From Clostridia bacterium (GTDB lineage: Bacteria > Bacillota > DSM-521 > Neomoorellales > Neomoorellaceae): DNA of 13,358 nucleotides. The DNA lies in contig JAAYGJ010000129.1 in NCBI GenBank assembly GCA_012727745.1, forward strand, positions 1 through 13,358, given 5' to 3'. A program made the translations under genes and the position numbers. Below, piece by piece: positions 1 to 6,039 of the stretch. The notes under the pieces were generated by a model, which was given only the letters and a program-made list of their open reading frames with translations, was not told the DNA's origin and did no database searches. How positions within the stretch are numbered: the first letter of the stretch is position 1; the number at the start of each line of letters is the position of its first letter.

Positions 1-1320
1 GCCCTGGGCTATACTGAAGAAATGGCTGTTGCAGAAGCTCAGCGTTGCCTGGAATGCAGGAAGGCGCCCTGCCGTCAGGGCTGCCCGGTAGAGATCGATA
101 TCCCGGCTTTTATCGCCTGTATTAAAGCTAAGGACTTTGACGGAGCCATCGATAAAATCAAAGAAAAGAACAACCTGCCGGCCATTTGCGGCCGGGTTTG
201 CCCCCAGGAAAGCCAGTGTGAGAAATACTGCACCATCGGCAAAAAGCATGAACCGGTTGCCATCGGGCGCCTGGAAAGGTTCGTGGCTGACTACCAGATG
301 GCCAAGGGCCGTAAGACCGAGGCTAAAAAGGCAGCGCCGTCCGGTTATAAGGTTGCGGTAATTGGCTCCGGTCCCGCCGGACTTACGGCTGCAGCTGACC
401 TGGCGCTGATGGGACACCAGGTAACTGTTTTTGAAGCCTTGCATGTGGCCGGGGGTGTACTGATGTACGGCATTCCCGAGTTTCGCTTGCCCAAAAGGAT
501 TGTCCAGGCCGAAATTGATTCCATTCGCGAGCTAGGGGTGGAGATTCGCACTAATTATGTAATTGGCAAACTCGAGACGGTTGATGAACTGCTGGAAAGC
601 GGCTATGATGCTGTTTTTATTGGCACCGGTGCCGGTTTGCCCTATTTCATGGGTATTCCGGGCGAAAACTTGTTGGGTGTGTACTCGGCCAATGAGTTTC
701 TCACCCGGACCAATTTAATGAAAGCCTATCTCTTTCCCCAGTATGCTACCCCGATTAAAGTAGGCAAGCGAGTAGCAGTAATCGGTGCCGGCAATGTGGC
801 TATGGATGCGGCCCGGACTGCTCTGCGACTCGGCGCGGAAAAATCATATATCGTGTACCGCCGTTCAGCAGCGGAAATGCCGGCCCGGCATGAAGAGATC
901 GAACATGCCAAGGAAGAAGGGGTTGAATTCCATCTCCTAACCAGCCCGGTGAGAATATATGGTAATGACCAGGGCGTAGTGACGGGCATGACCTGCCAGC
1001 GCTATGAGCTGGGTGAACCTGATGCCAGCGGCCGCCGGCGGCCTATTGCTATCCCCGGTTCTGAATATGATATGGAGATTGATACAGTAGTCATCGCTAT
1101 CGGGCAGGGTCCTAATCCTCTGGTGTTGAATACTACCCCGGGACTGGAACTGACCCGCTGGGGCACTATTGCTGCAGAGGAGGCTACAGGAGCTACCTCA
1201 CGACCTGGCGTTTTTGCTGGGGGTGATATCGTCACTGGAGCGGCAACAGTTATCCTGGCTATGGGCGCCGGTAAAACTGCCGCCAAAGCTATTGACGCTT
1301 ATTTAAGGGAAAAGAAATAG
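1..1320 (+). CDS. nfnB: NADPH-side subunit of NADH-dependent ferredoxin:NADP oxidoreductase (NfnB/GltA-like), 5'-truncated
   Basis: The reading frame is open from base 1 (ALGYTEEMAVAEAQ...), so the methionine at 22 is internal and the true start lies upstream. 439 residues are visible, probably about 25 short of full length. Visible residues 16-28 carry CX2CX4CX3C, followed near 63-77 by CX3CX5CX3C; these are the [4Fe-4S] ligands of the glutamate-synthase-beta/NfnB N-terminal domain. Two dinucleotide folds follow: GSGPAG near 122 (FAD) and GAGNVA near 262 (NADPH). A C-terminal FAD motif, GVFAGGDIVTGA, lies near 403. The family includes the GltB small subunit of glutamate synthase and NfnB. 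NfnB with NfnA performs electron-bifurcating transhydrogenation between NADPH, NAD and ferredoxin in the cytoplasm. NfnB is preferred because this stand-alone form of about 465 residues next to folD is the Moorella arrangement; nfnA should lie just upstream but is not in view. A stand-alone GltA-type annotation is the alternative. Confidence 0.82.
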   Translation, partial: ALGYTEEMAVAEAQRCLECRKAPCRQGCPVEIDIPAFIACIKAKDFDGAIDKIKEKNNLPAICGRVCPQESQCEKYCTIGKKHEPVAIGRLERFVADYQMAKGRKTEAKKAAPSGYKVAVIGSGPAGLTAAADLALMGHQVTVFEALHVAGGVLMYGIPEFRLPKRIVQAEIDSIRELGVEIRTNYVIGKLETVDELLESGYDAVFIGTGAGLPYFMGIPGENLLGVYSANEFLTRTNLMKAYLFPQYATPIKVGKRVAVIGAGNVAMDAARTALRLGAEKSYIVYRRSAAEMPARHEEIEHAKEEGVEFHLLTSPVRIYGNDQGVVTGMTCQRYELGEPDASGRRRPIAIPGSEYDMEIDTVVIAIGQGPNPLVLNTTPGLELTRWGTIAAEEATGATSRPGVFAGGDIVTGAATVILAMGAGKTAAKAIDAYLREKK

Positions 1321-1325
1321 GGGCT

Positions 1326-1358
1326 AAGGATTAGTTCCCATATTGGGGGCTAATCCTT
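1326..1358 (+). terminator. intergenic hairpin after nfnB, possible terminator
   Basis: AAGGATTAG (1326-1334) pairs perfectly with CTAATCCTT (1350-1358). The stem can continue inward through TTCCC/GGGGG with two G-T wobbles, giving about 14 bp around the loop ATATT. It lies 5 bases after the nfnB stop. The downstream side is TACCTATAGC rather than a run of T, so an efficient intrinsic terminator is not certain. It could instead be a 3'-end stabilising or processing hairpin between nfnB and the folD operon. Confidence 0.45.
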
Positions 1359-1396
1359 TACCTATAGCATAAATGTTAACGGAAGGCAAAAATTAG

Positions 1397-1404
1397 AAAG
1401 GTGG
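1397..1404 (+). promoter_or_regulatory. ribosome binding site deciding the folD start
   Basis: AAAGGTGG ends 9 bases before the GTG at 1414. The in-frame GTG at 1405 abuts this site and leaves no room for a ribosome to place it, so 1414 is the preferred start. Confidence 0.6.
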
Positions 1405-1413
1405 GTGGTCAAT

Positions 1414-2256
1414 GTGGCAGCACAAATACTGGACGGCAAAAAGATTGCGGCTGAGGTGCGGGCGGAAGTCAAGGAGGAAGTAGCCCAATTAAAAGCTCAG
1501 GGTATTAATCCTGGCCTGGCAGTGGTTCTAGTCGGCGAGGATCCTGCTTCCAAGGTATATGTGCGCAATAAAGAACGCGCCTGTGAAGAGGTTGGTATTT
1601 ATTCGGCAGCGCATTATCTGCCAGAAAATACCAGCCAGACTGAGCTGCTAGCGCTAATTGCTGAACTCAATCAGGATAAGCGCATCCACGGTATCCTGGT
1701 GCAACTGCCTTTGCCCAAACACATTGATGAGAAAGTTGTTATCAATGCCATTGCGGGCGAAAAAGACGTTGACGGTTTCGGCCCGGCTAATGTGGGCAAT
1801 CTGGTGATCGGCGACAAGTGTTTTTACCCCTGCACGCCTTATGGCTGCATGGTACTCCTGGAGAAAGCGGGCATTGACCCCAGGGGTAAACGGGCTGTGG
1901 TAGTCGGTAGGAGCAATATAGTCGGCAAACCGTTAGCTTTGATGCTCCTGGCCCGCCATGCTACTGTTACTGTGTGTCATTCGCGTACCAGGGATTTGGC
2001 GGCAGAGTGTCGCCAGGCGGACATCCTGGTAGCGGCTGTTGGCAAGCCGGAAATAATAACCGGGGACATGATCAAAGAAGGGGCAATAGTTATCGATGTA
2101 GGTATCAACCGCGTAGCTGACAAGAAACTGGTAGGCGACGTACATTTTGAAAGTGCTGCGGCCAAGGCGAGCTGGATAACTCCGGTGCCCGGCGGTGTTG
2201 GTCCCATGACTATTGCCATGCTGTTAAAGAATACTGTCGAGGCTGCCCGACGCTGA
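1414..2256 (+). CDS. folD: bifunctional methylenetetrahydrofolate dehydrogenase / methenyltetrahydrofolate cyclohydrolase
   Basis: FolD oxidises 5,10-methylene-THF to methenyl-THF with NADP and hydrolyses it to 10-formyl-THF. In acetogens it runs in the reductive direction in the methyl branch of the Wood-Ljungdahl pathway. From GTG 1414 the protein is 280 residues, the usual length. The family signature YVRNKER gives Tyr49 and the catalytic Lys53; LVQLPLP follows with Gln97, and KDVDGF with Asp120. The Rossmann motif VVVGRSNIVGKP lies at 162-173, and the C-terminal PVPGGVGPMT at 257-266. A GTG at 1405 would add three residues but collides with the Shine-Dalgarno site. The stop codon shares one base with the xseA start (TGATG), implying translational coupling. 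The neighbouring nfnB is a plausible supplier or consumer of the NADPH used here. Confidence 0.97.
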   Translation: MAAQILDGKKIAAEVRAEVKEEVAQLKAQGINPGLAVVLVGEDPASKVYVRNKERACEEVGIYSAAHYLPENTSQTELLALIAELNQDKRIHGILVQLPLPKHIDEKVVINAIAGEKDVDGFGPANVGNLVIGDKCFYPCTPYGCMVLLEKAGIDPRGKRAVVVGRSNIVGKPLALMLLARHATVTVCHSRTRDLAAECRQADILVAAVGKPEIITGDMIKEGAIVIDVGINRVADKKLVGDVHFESAAAKASWITPVPGGVGPMTIAMLLKNTVEAARR

Positions 2257-3494
2257 TGCCCGTGCCCAAGGTCCTGGCGGTGAGGGAACTCACCGCTTAT
2301 TTACAGCGTTTGCTAGCCAATGATGGCCGCCTGGCCAATCTGTGGGTTAGGGGCGAAGTATCTAACCTGCGCCAGCCTGCATCGGGTCACCTTTATTTTA
2401 CCCTGAAGGACCAAACTGCCGCTTTGCGCTGTGTATTCTTTCAGGGGCGCAGGCGGCTGGGCAGTAATATAAATCTTAAAGACGGCTTGGAGATAATAGC
2501 CCGGGGTCAGGTTGCTATTTACCCCCGGGACGGCGTTTACCAGCTTTACGTTGCCGAAGTTTTTCCGGCCGGAGTGGGTCTGACCAGCCTGGCATTACAG
2601 GAGCTGACAGCCCGTTTGGAACGGGAAGGGCTTTTTGCACCGGAACGCAAAAGGGCGTTACCCCTGCTGCCGCGCCGGGTGGGTATTGTTACCTCAGCCA
2701 GCGGGGCCGTTTTACGTGACATTATAACAGTCAGCCAGCGGCGTTTTCCTGGCATTGACCTGGTGCTGGCGCCGGCCGCAGTTCAGGGGGAGGCCGCGCC
2801 TGCTGAGCTTGTTAAGGCCCTGGAGCTTTTGGCCCGCCAGCCCGGGGTTGAAGTGATAATTATTGGCCGCGGTGGCGGCTCGGCGGAAGATTTAAGTGCC
2901 TTTAACAATGAAGCCGTTGTGCGGGCTATTTTCGGTTGCCCTGTCCCGGTAATTGCTGCTGTAGGACACGAAACAGATCTTACCCTGGCCGATAGGGTTG
3001 CCGATCGGAGAGCTCCGACGCCTTCTGCTGCCGCCGAGATGGCTGTCCCCGTTAAAGCTGAGCTGGAACAGCGGCTGCTGTCTCTGGCCATACGGGCGCG
3101 GCGGGCTGTGGAACATCGTATTAAACTGGCCAGGGCACAATTGGAACGCCTCAGCCAGAGCCGGGGAATGACCAGGTTACCTCAAGAGATATACTACCGC
3201 CAGCAGTATCTGGACGGACTGGAACAAAGACTCCGACAAGCCTGGCAGCAGCGTTTAACGGAACGGCAGCAGGCATTCCAGCATTTAGTAGCACGTTTGG
3301 AGGCGGCCAGCCCCCTGGTTATATTAAACCGGGGTTATGCGGTGTGCCGGCGGCCAGGGGAAGCTAACCCTTTGCGCTGCAGCCGGGAGGTGGCTCCTGG
3401 TGATAGGGTGGAAGTTGTTTTGTATCGGGGCTGTCTGTATTGTCGTGTGGAAGAGTGTAACGGAGGGAAAATATGTCAGCAACAGGAGAACTGA
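2256..3494 (+). CDS. xseA: exodeoxyribonuclease VII large subunit
   Basis: Large, catalytic subunit of ExoVII, which degrades single-stranded DNA from both ends in repair and recombination. It is 412 residues, at the normal length. Residues about 25-100 form the nucleic-acid-binding OB fold (WVRGEVSNLRQPASGHLYF). The catalytic domain contains GRGGGSAEDLSAFN near 204-217 and AVGHETDLTLADRVADRRAPTP near 235-256, both hallmarks of XseA. A basic, alanine/glutamine-rich helical stretch follows (about 265-360), the expected coiled-coil that docks XseB. NRGYAV near 360 is the conserved C-terminal strand. The start overlaps the folD stop by one base, and the end overlaps xseB by 22 bases, so both subunits are translated from one message. 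Confidence 0.97.
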   Translation: MPVPKVLAVRELTAYLQRLLANDGRLANLWVRGEVSNLRQPASGHLYFTLKDQTAALRCVFFQGRRRLGSNINLKDGLEIIARGQVAIYPRDGVYQLYVAEVFPAGVGLTSLALQELTARLEREGLFAPERKRALPLLPRRVGIVTSASGAVLRDIITVSQRRFPGIDLVLAPAAVQGEAAPAELVKALELLARQPGVEVIIIGRGGGSAEDLSAFNNEAVVRAIFGCPVPVIAAVGHETDLTLADRVADRRAPTPSAAAEMAVPVKAELEQRLLSLAIRARRAVEHRIKLARAQLERLSQSRGMTRLPQEIYYRQQYLDGLEQRLRQAWQQRLTERQQAFQHLVARLEAASPLVILNRGYAVCRRPGEANPLRCSREVAPGDRVEVVLYRGCLYCRVEECNGGKICQQQEN

Positions 3495-3718
3495 AATTTG
3501 AAGAGGCGCTGCAACAACTTGAGAACATTGTCCGTGCCCTGGAGGGGGAGGGGCTAACGCTGGAAGAATCTCTTTCATATTATCAAGAAGGCATTAAAAT
3601 GGTGCAGCTCTGTCGGCAGCGTTTGCAGGAAGTAGAGGGCAAACTACAGGTGTTGCTGTTGGATGAAGACGACACAGTTACCCGGGACCTAAACCGCCCT
3701 GGTGATGGCCATGAGTGA
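3473..3718 (+). CDS. xseB: exodeoxyribonuclease VII small subunit
   Basis: Small helical subunit that binds several copies per XseA and is needed for ExoVII activity. It has 81 residues, typical for the family. The core KFEEALQQLENIVRALE (8-24), then LTLEESLSYYQEGIKMV (28-44) and a final helix ending in GKLQVLL, form the expected two-helix hairpin. A Shine-Dalgarno GGAGGG at 3462-3467, inside the end of xseA, sits 5 bases before ATG 3473. Its own 3' end overlaps the ispA start by 8 bases. Confidence 0.96.
   Translation: MSATGELKFEEALQQLENIVRALEGEGLTLEESLSYYQEGIKMVQLCRQRLQEVEGKLQVLLLDEDDTVTRDLNRPGDGHE
3701..3706 (+). promoter_or_regulatory. ribosome binding site deciding the ispA start
   Basis: GGTGAT inside the end of xseB matches the distal part of the extended Shine-Dalgarno sequence AGGAGGTGATC. 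It places the ribosome on ATG 3711. The in-frame GTG 3702 and ATG 3705 lie within or against this site and are less likely starts. Confidence 0.5.
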
Positions 3719-4595
3719 GTTTAAAGCGTACCTGGGGGCACGGCGACAATTAATTCAGGAAGCGCTAATGCAGAGCTTACCTCCGGTAGACAGTTATCCC
3801 CCGCAAATTCATGAAGCCATGCATTACAGCCTTTTTGCCGGGGGAAAGAGGCTAAGGCCTATCCTGGTACTTGCTGCCGGTGAGGCAGTCAACAGCCCGC
3901 CGGAGCCGCTATTGCCGGCAGCATGTGCTGTTGAACTGATTCATACCTATTCACTTATCCATGATGATTTACCCTCGATGGATGACGATGATTTCCGCCG
4001 TGGCAAGCCGACCTGCCACCGGGTTTTTGGTGAAGCCATTGCCCTGTTGGCCGGCGATGCCCTTTTGACTCAGGCCTTTGTCTGTTTGAGCCGCAGCGAA
4101 GCAATTGAACCTGCCAGGGTTATCCAGGCTATAAACGAACTGGCGCAGGCTGCCGGCAGCCAGGGAATGATCGGTAGCCAGGTAGTAGATCTGGCAGCCG
4201 AGGGAGGCCCGGCCGAGCTGGACACTGTTGAATATATCCATGCCCACAAGACGGGCAGCCTTATCAGGGTGTGCTTGCGCCTGGGAGGAATTTTAAGCGG
4301 CGCAGCTGAAGAGCAGATGGCCCTTTTGACCCGCTATGGCGAAGCGATAGGTTTAGCTTTCCAGATTACTGATGATATTCTTGATATAGAAGGAGACTTT
4401 CAAAAAACCGGCAAAAAGACTGGCATGGATACTTACCGGGGCAAAGCGACTTACCCTGCCTGTGTGGGATTGGAGGCAGCCCGGCGTAAAGCCGGGGAAC
4501 TTTGCCAGGAGGCAGCGGCTCTGGCCCATGAACTGGGGCCGGCAGCAAAACCCTTATTTGACCTCGCTAACTATGTCTTTGAGCGGCAAGAATAA
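3711..4595 (+). CDS. ispA: farnesyl diphosphate synthase (short-chain trans-prenyl diphosphate synthase)
   Basis: Condenses IPP with DMAPP and GPP to give C15 farnesyl diphosphate, the precursor of undecaprenyl carriers and quinone side chains. From ATG 3711 it has 294 residues, normal for IspA. GGKRLRP (44-50) binds diphosphate. The first aspartate-rich motif DDLPSMD is at 85-91 with the two-residue insertion typical of bacterial enzymes. The second, DDILD, is at 221-225. The fifth residue before the first motif is Tyr80; an aromatic side chain there, with the insertion, is the known signature of bacterial C15 rather than C20 synthases. It closes the folD-xseA-xseB-ispA run. The next protein gene is 856 bases away, beyond OLE RNA, and dxs of the same pathway follows that. 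Confidence 0.95.
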   Translation: MSEFKAYLGARRQLIQEALMQSLPPVDSYPPQIHEAMHYSLFAGGKRLRPILVLAAGEAVNSPPEPLLPAACAVELIHTYSLIHDDLPSMDDDDFRRGKPTCHRVFGEAIALLAGDALLTQAFVCLSRSEAIEPARVIQAINELAQAAGSQGMIGSQVVDLAAEGGPAELDTVEYIHAHKTGSLIRVCLRLGGILSGAAEEQMALLTRYGEAIGLAFQITDDILDIEGDFQKTGKKTGMDTYRGKATYPACVGLEAARRKAGELCQEAAALAHELGPAAKPLFDLANYVFERQE

Positions 4596-4641
4596 GCATA
4601 AAGGTGCATACTAGAGAGCCATAGGGCACGTCTATTATCGT

Positions 4642-4693
4642 TAGCAGCCGTTAGGCCAGAAGGTCTGTAGCAGCCTGGCTCTAACGGCTGCTA
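4642..4693 (+). other. long perfect hairpin between ispA and the OLE leader
   Basis: TAGCAGCCGTTAG (4642-4654) is perfectly complementary to CTAACGGCTGCTA (4681-4693), 13 bp. Inside it GCCAG (4655-4659) pairs with CTGGC (4675-4679), with one bulged T at 4680 and a 15-base loop. The stem is very stable but is not followed by a T-run, so it is not a canonical intrinsic terminator. It may protect or process the 3' end of the ispA message, or insulate it from the OLE promoter candidate that starts four bases later. It has no visible coding role. Confidence 0.65.
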
Positions 4694-4696
4694 TGC

Positions 4697-4725
4697 TTGC
4701 AGGTTAAAGCTAAATGCTTTATAAT
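4697..4725 (+). promoter_or_regulatory. candidate sigma-A promoter for the OLE RNA/oapA unit
   Basis: A perfect -10 hexamer TATAAT (4720-4725) is preceded by TTGCAG (4697-4702) with an ideal 17-base spacer. The -35 matches only its first three bases. Transcription would start near 4732, about 60 bases before the OLE terminal stem, so the leader would have to be kept or trimmed. A weaker alternative closer to OLE is TAAAAT at 4773-4778, which lacks a well-spaced -35. Inference from sequence only. Confidence 0.5.
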
Positions 4726-4739
4726 ACATGCTGGTAGCT

Positions 4740-4759
4740 ATATTATTGAGCAATAATAT
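4740..4759. repeat. 20-bp AT-rich inverted repeat in the OLE leader, possible operator
   Basis: ATATTATTG (4740-4748) and CAATAATAT (4751-4759) are perfect reverse complements around the central AG. The dyad would cover about +8 to +28 of a transcript started from the TATAAT at 4720-4725, a position where a bound repressor would block transcription. A two-base loop makes it a poor RNA hairpin, so a DNA-binding dimer site is more natural. No known regulator's box is matched with confidence. Confidence 0.5.
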
Positions 4760-4793
4760 GAAGCAGATATGGTAAAATAGTATAACAATATTT

Positions 4794-5396
4794 GGTGAGT
4801 GGCGCAGTATTCTAGTCAAGACCGCCATCCTTGAAGGCGGGCCTAAAAATCCGTCAAGGGCACAGCGATGAAGTTCCTGGTGCTGGCTGCCGACGCCCAG
4901 TCGGGGGTTGGTGCTGGGAGTTAAGGTGGGGGGGCGATCTACAATGGCATGTAGGCGTTGACCCTCCCTCCGCGGAGACCCAAGTTCGTGGGAACGTCTC
5001 GTTTTTGAGTCTATTACTATGGCTTGGGCTAGAAACCTGCAGTTGGTACGGAGGGTGCTGGCTGCAGTGTAGCCTGCCTTGAGTGGTTGTGGCGAATGCT
5101 GGCTGTATAGACAACCTCCAGCTCTTTCGGGAGCCGGGAGGTTACTAGCTGAAACCACAGCTGCAAAAGAGGCTAGAGGATGGTTGGGCTTGTTGAGGAA
5201 AACTCCTAGACTGTTTACCTCCCGTAAGACTGGCCGGGGATTAGAGTATGTGCTAAGTGGTAATCCAGTCCTGCAACCGGCAACGGGGCAGGGTACCTTT
5301 TAAAGGGAAACCGCCATTACGGCGACGTGTGGTAGGGTGCCGGGAAAACCTACTGGACCTAAGCCATAATATTTATCCGGTCAGTTGCCACTCACC
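4794..5396 (+). ncRNA. ole: OLE RNA (Ornate, Large, Extremophilic)
   Basis: About 603 nt of non-protein sequence between ispA and an oapA-dxs pair, the known genomic setting of OLE RNA. The ends are defined by a perfect 10-bp terminal stem: GGTGAGTGGC (4794-4803) pairs with GCCACTCACC (5387-5396). Nested helices are visible: CCGCC/GGCGG around 4825-4845, CCGAC/GTCGG near 4889-4905, GTGGTT (5083-5088) with AACCAC (5153-5158), AACCTCC (5113-5119) with GGAGGTT (5137-5143) enclosing GCTC/GAGC, and GTAGG (5332-5336) with CCTAC (5349-5353). Work on Bacillus halodurans shows that OLE forms a membrane-associated ribonucleoprotein with OapA and other partners (OapB, OapC), and that its loss sensitises cells to cold, short-chain alcohols and Mg2+. 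Short open frames cross the region but lack ribosome sites and family resemblance. No terminator follows, so read-through into oapA is likely. The exact ends are inferred from the stem. Confidence 0.94.
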
Positions 5397-5435
5397 TCAT
5401 GTTTAAAGTTTAATATTACATAACCTGCTATAAGT

Positions 5436-5440
5436 GGAGG
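5436..5440 (+). promoter_or_regulatory. ribosome binding site deciding the oapA start
   Basis: GGAGG lies 11 bases before TTG 5452. The upstream in-frame GTG at 5434 overlaps this very site and has no Shine-Dalgarno sequence of its own, so TTG 5452 is preferred. Confidence 0.65.
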
Positions 5441-5451
5441 CAGAACAATAT

Positions 5452-6039
5452 TTGACTAAAATACAGGCTCGTTCCTCCTTAATAAATGCTCTAACTATGG
5501 GCGGGGGAACTTTTTTTATAGCCCTGGCTCTGGGCTATGGTTCGCAGTTTTTTATCGCAAAGGCGCCTTCCTTAATTTTAGCTTTTGCACTGCTAATGCT
5601 AATTATTCTGATTGGAATTATTTTTGATATCATCGGCATGGCTACGGCAGTGGCCAGCAAAGCTTCGTTAAACGCCCGGGCAGCCAAAAAAATTGCCGGT
5701 GCCCGTCAAGCTCTGGCGCTCGTAAATAATGCCGACCGGGTAGCCAGTTTTTCTACTGATGTGGTGGGCGATATCAGTGGTACCTTAAGCGGGGCTCTGG
5801 GGGCGGTAATTATTATTCGCCTGGTTGGACAACAGGGTGCTGATGACGTGCTTATTAGTACCGTCATGACTGCCTTAGTTGCCGCTGTAACGGTGGGCGG
5901 TAAGGCCTGGGGCAAAGCTATAGCGCTCAGGGAAGCTGACGAGATCGTTTTCTGGGTTGGGCGGGTATTATTTGTGCTAGAAAAAATTGTCGGGTGGCGA
6001 CCATTTAAACATCCTCCTAAGAAAGGACAACGACCATGA
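5452..6039 (+). CDS. oapA: OLE-associated membrane protein OapA
   Basis: A protein of 195 residues from TTG 5452 (201 if GTG 5434 is used), placed directly after OLE RNA and overlapping dxs by 4 bases (ATGA), exactly the position of OapA. Four hydrophobic segments are visible: about 15-37, 40-68 (with Asp59 inside), 104-124 and 132-153. A basic, polar stretch at 70-97 (SKASLNARAAKKIAGARQAL) lies between segments 2 and 3, and the tail 182-195 is strongly basic, suited to RNA contact. OapA is known to bind OLE RNA and localise the complex to the cytoplasmic membrane; its biochemical activity is unsettled. The order 'helix with acidic residue, small-residue MATAVAS, Lys/Arg-rich connector, NADRVASFSTDVVGD, helix' resembles the DUF21 membrane domain of CorC/CNNM proteins. 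That resemblance is my inference from pattern, not from alignment. Confidence 0.92.
   Translation: MTKIQARSSLINALTMGGGTFFIALALGYGSQFFIAKAPSLILAFALLMLIILIGIIFDIIGMATAVASKASLNARAAKKIAGARQALALVNNADRVASFSTDVVGDISGTLSGALGAVIIIRLVGQQGADDVLISTVMTALVAAVTVGGKAWGKAIALREADEIVFWVGRVLFVLEKIVGWRPFKHPPKKGQRP

Noticed and set aside
22..24. ATG at 22 as the start of nfnB
   Set aside because: The frame is open to base 1 with family-like residues (ALGYTEE) before it, no ribosome site precedes it, and the family extends about 30 residues further upstream.
4691..5303. Open frames of 74-155 codons on both strands across the ispA-oapA interval
   Set aside because: They lack ribosome sites, have compositions rich in Pro/Ser/Arg/Trp typical of chance frames, overlap one another, and lie in a region better explained by base-paired RNA.
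4794..5396. Group I/II intron, RNase P RNA or tmRNA as the identity of the structured RNA
   Set aside because: No tRNA-like end, no tmRNA tag frame, no recognisable catalytic core motifs, and the gene context matches OLE.
5434..5436. GTG 5434 as the oapA start
   Set aside because: It overlaps the GGAGG ribosome site that serves TTG 5452 and has no Shine-Dalgarno sequence of its own.
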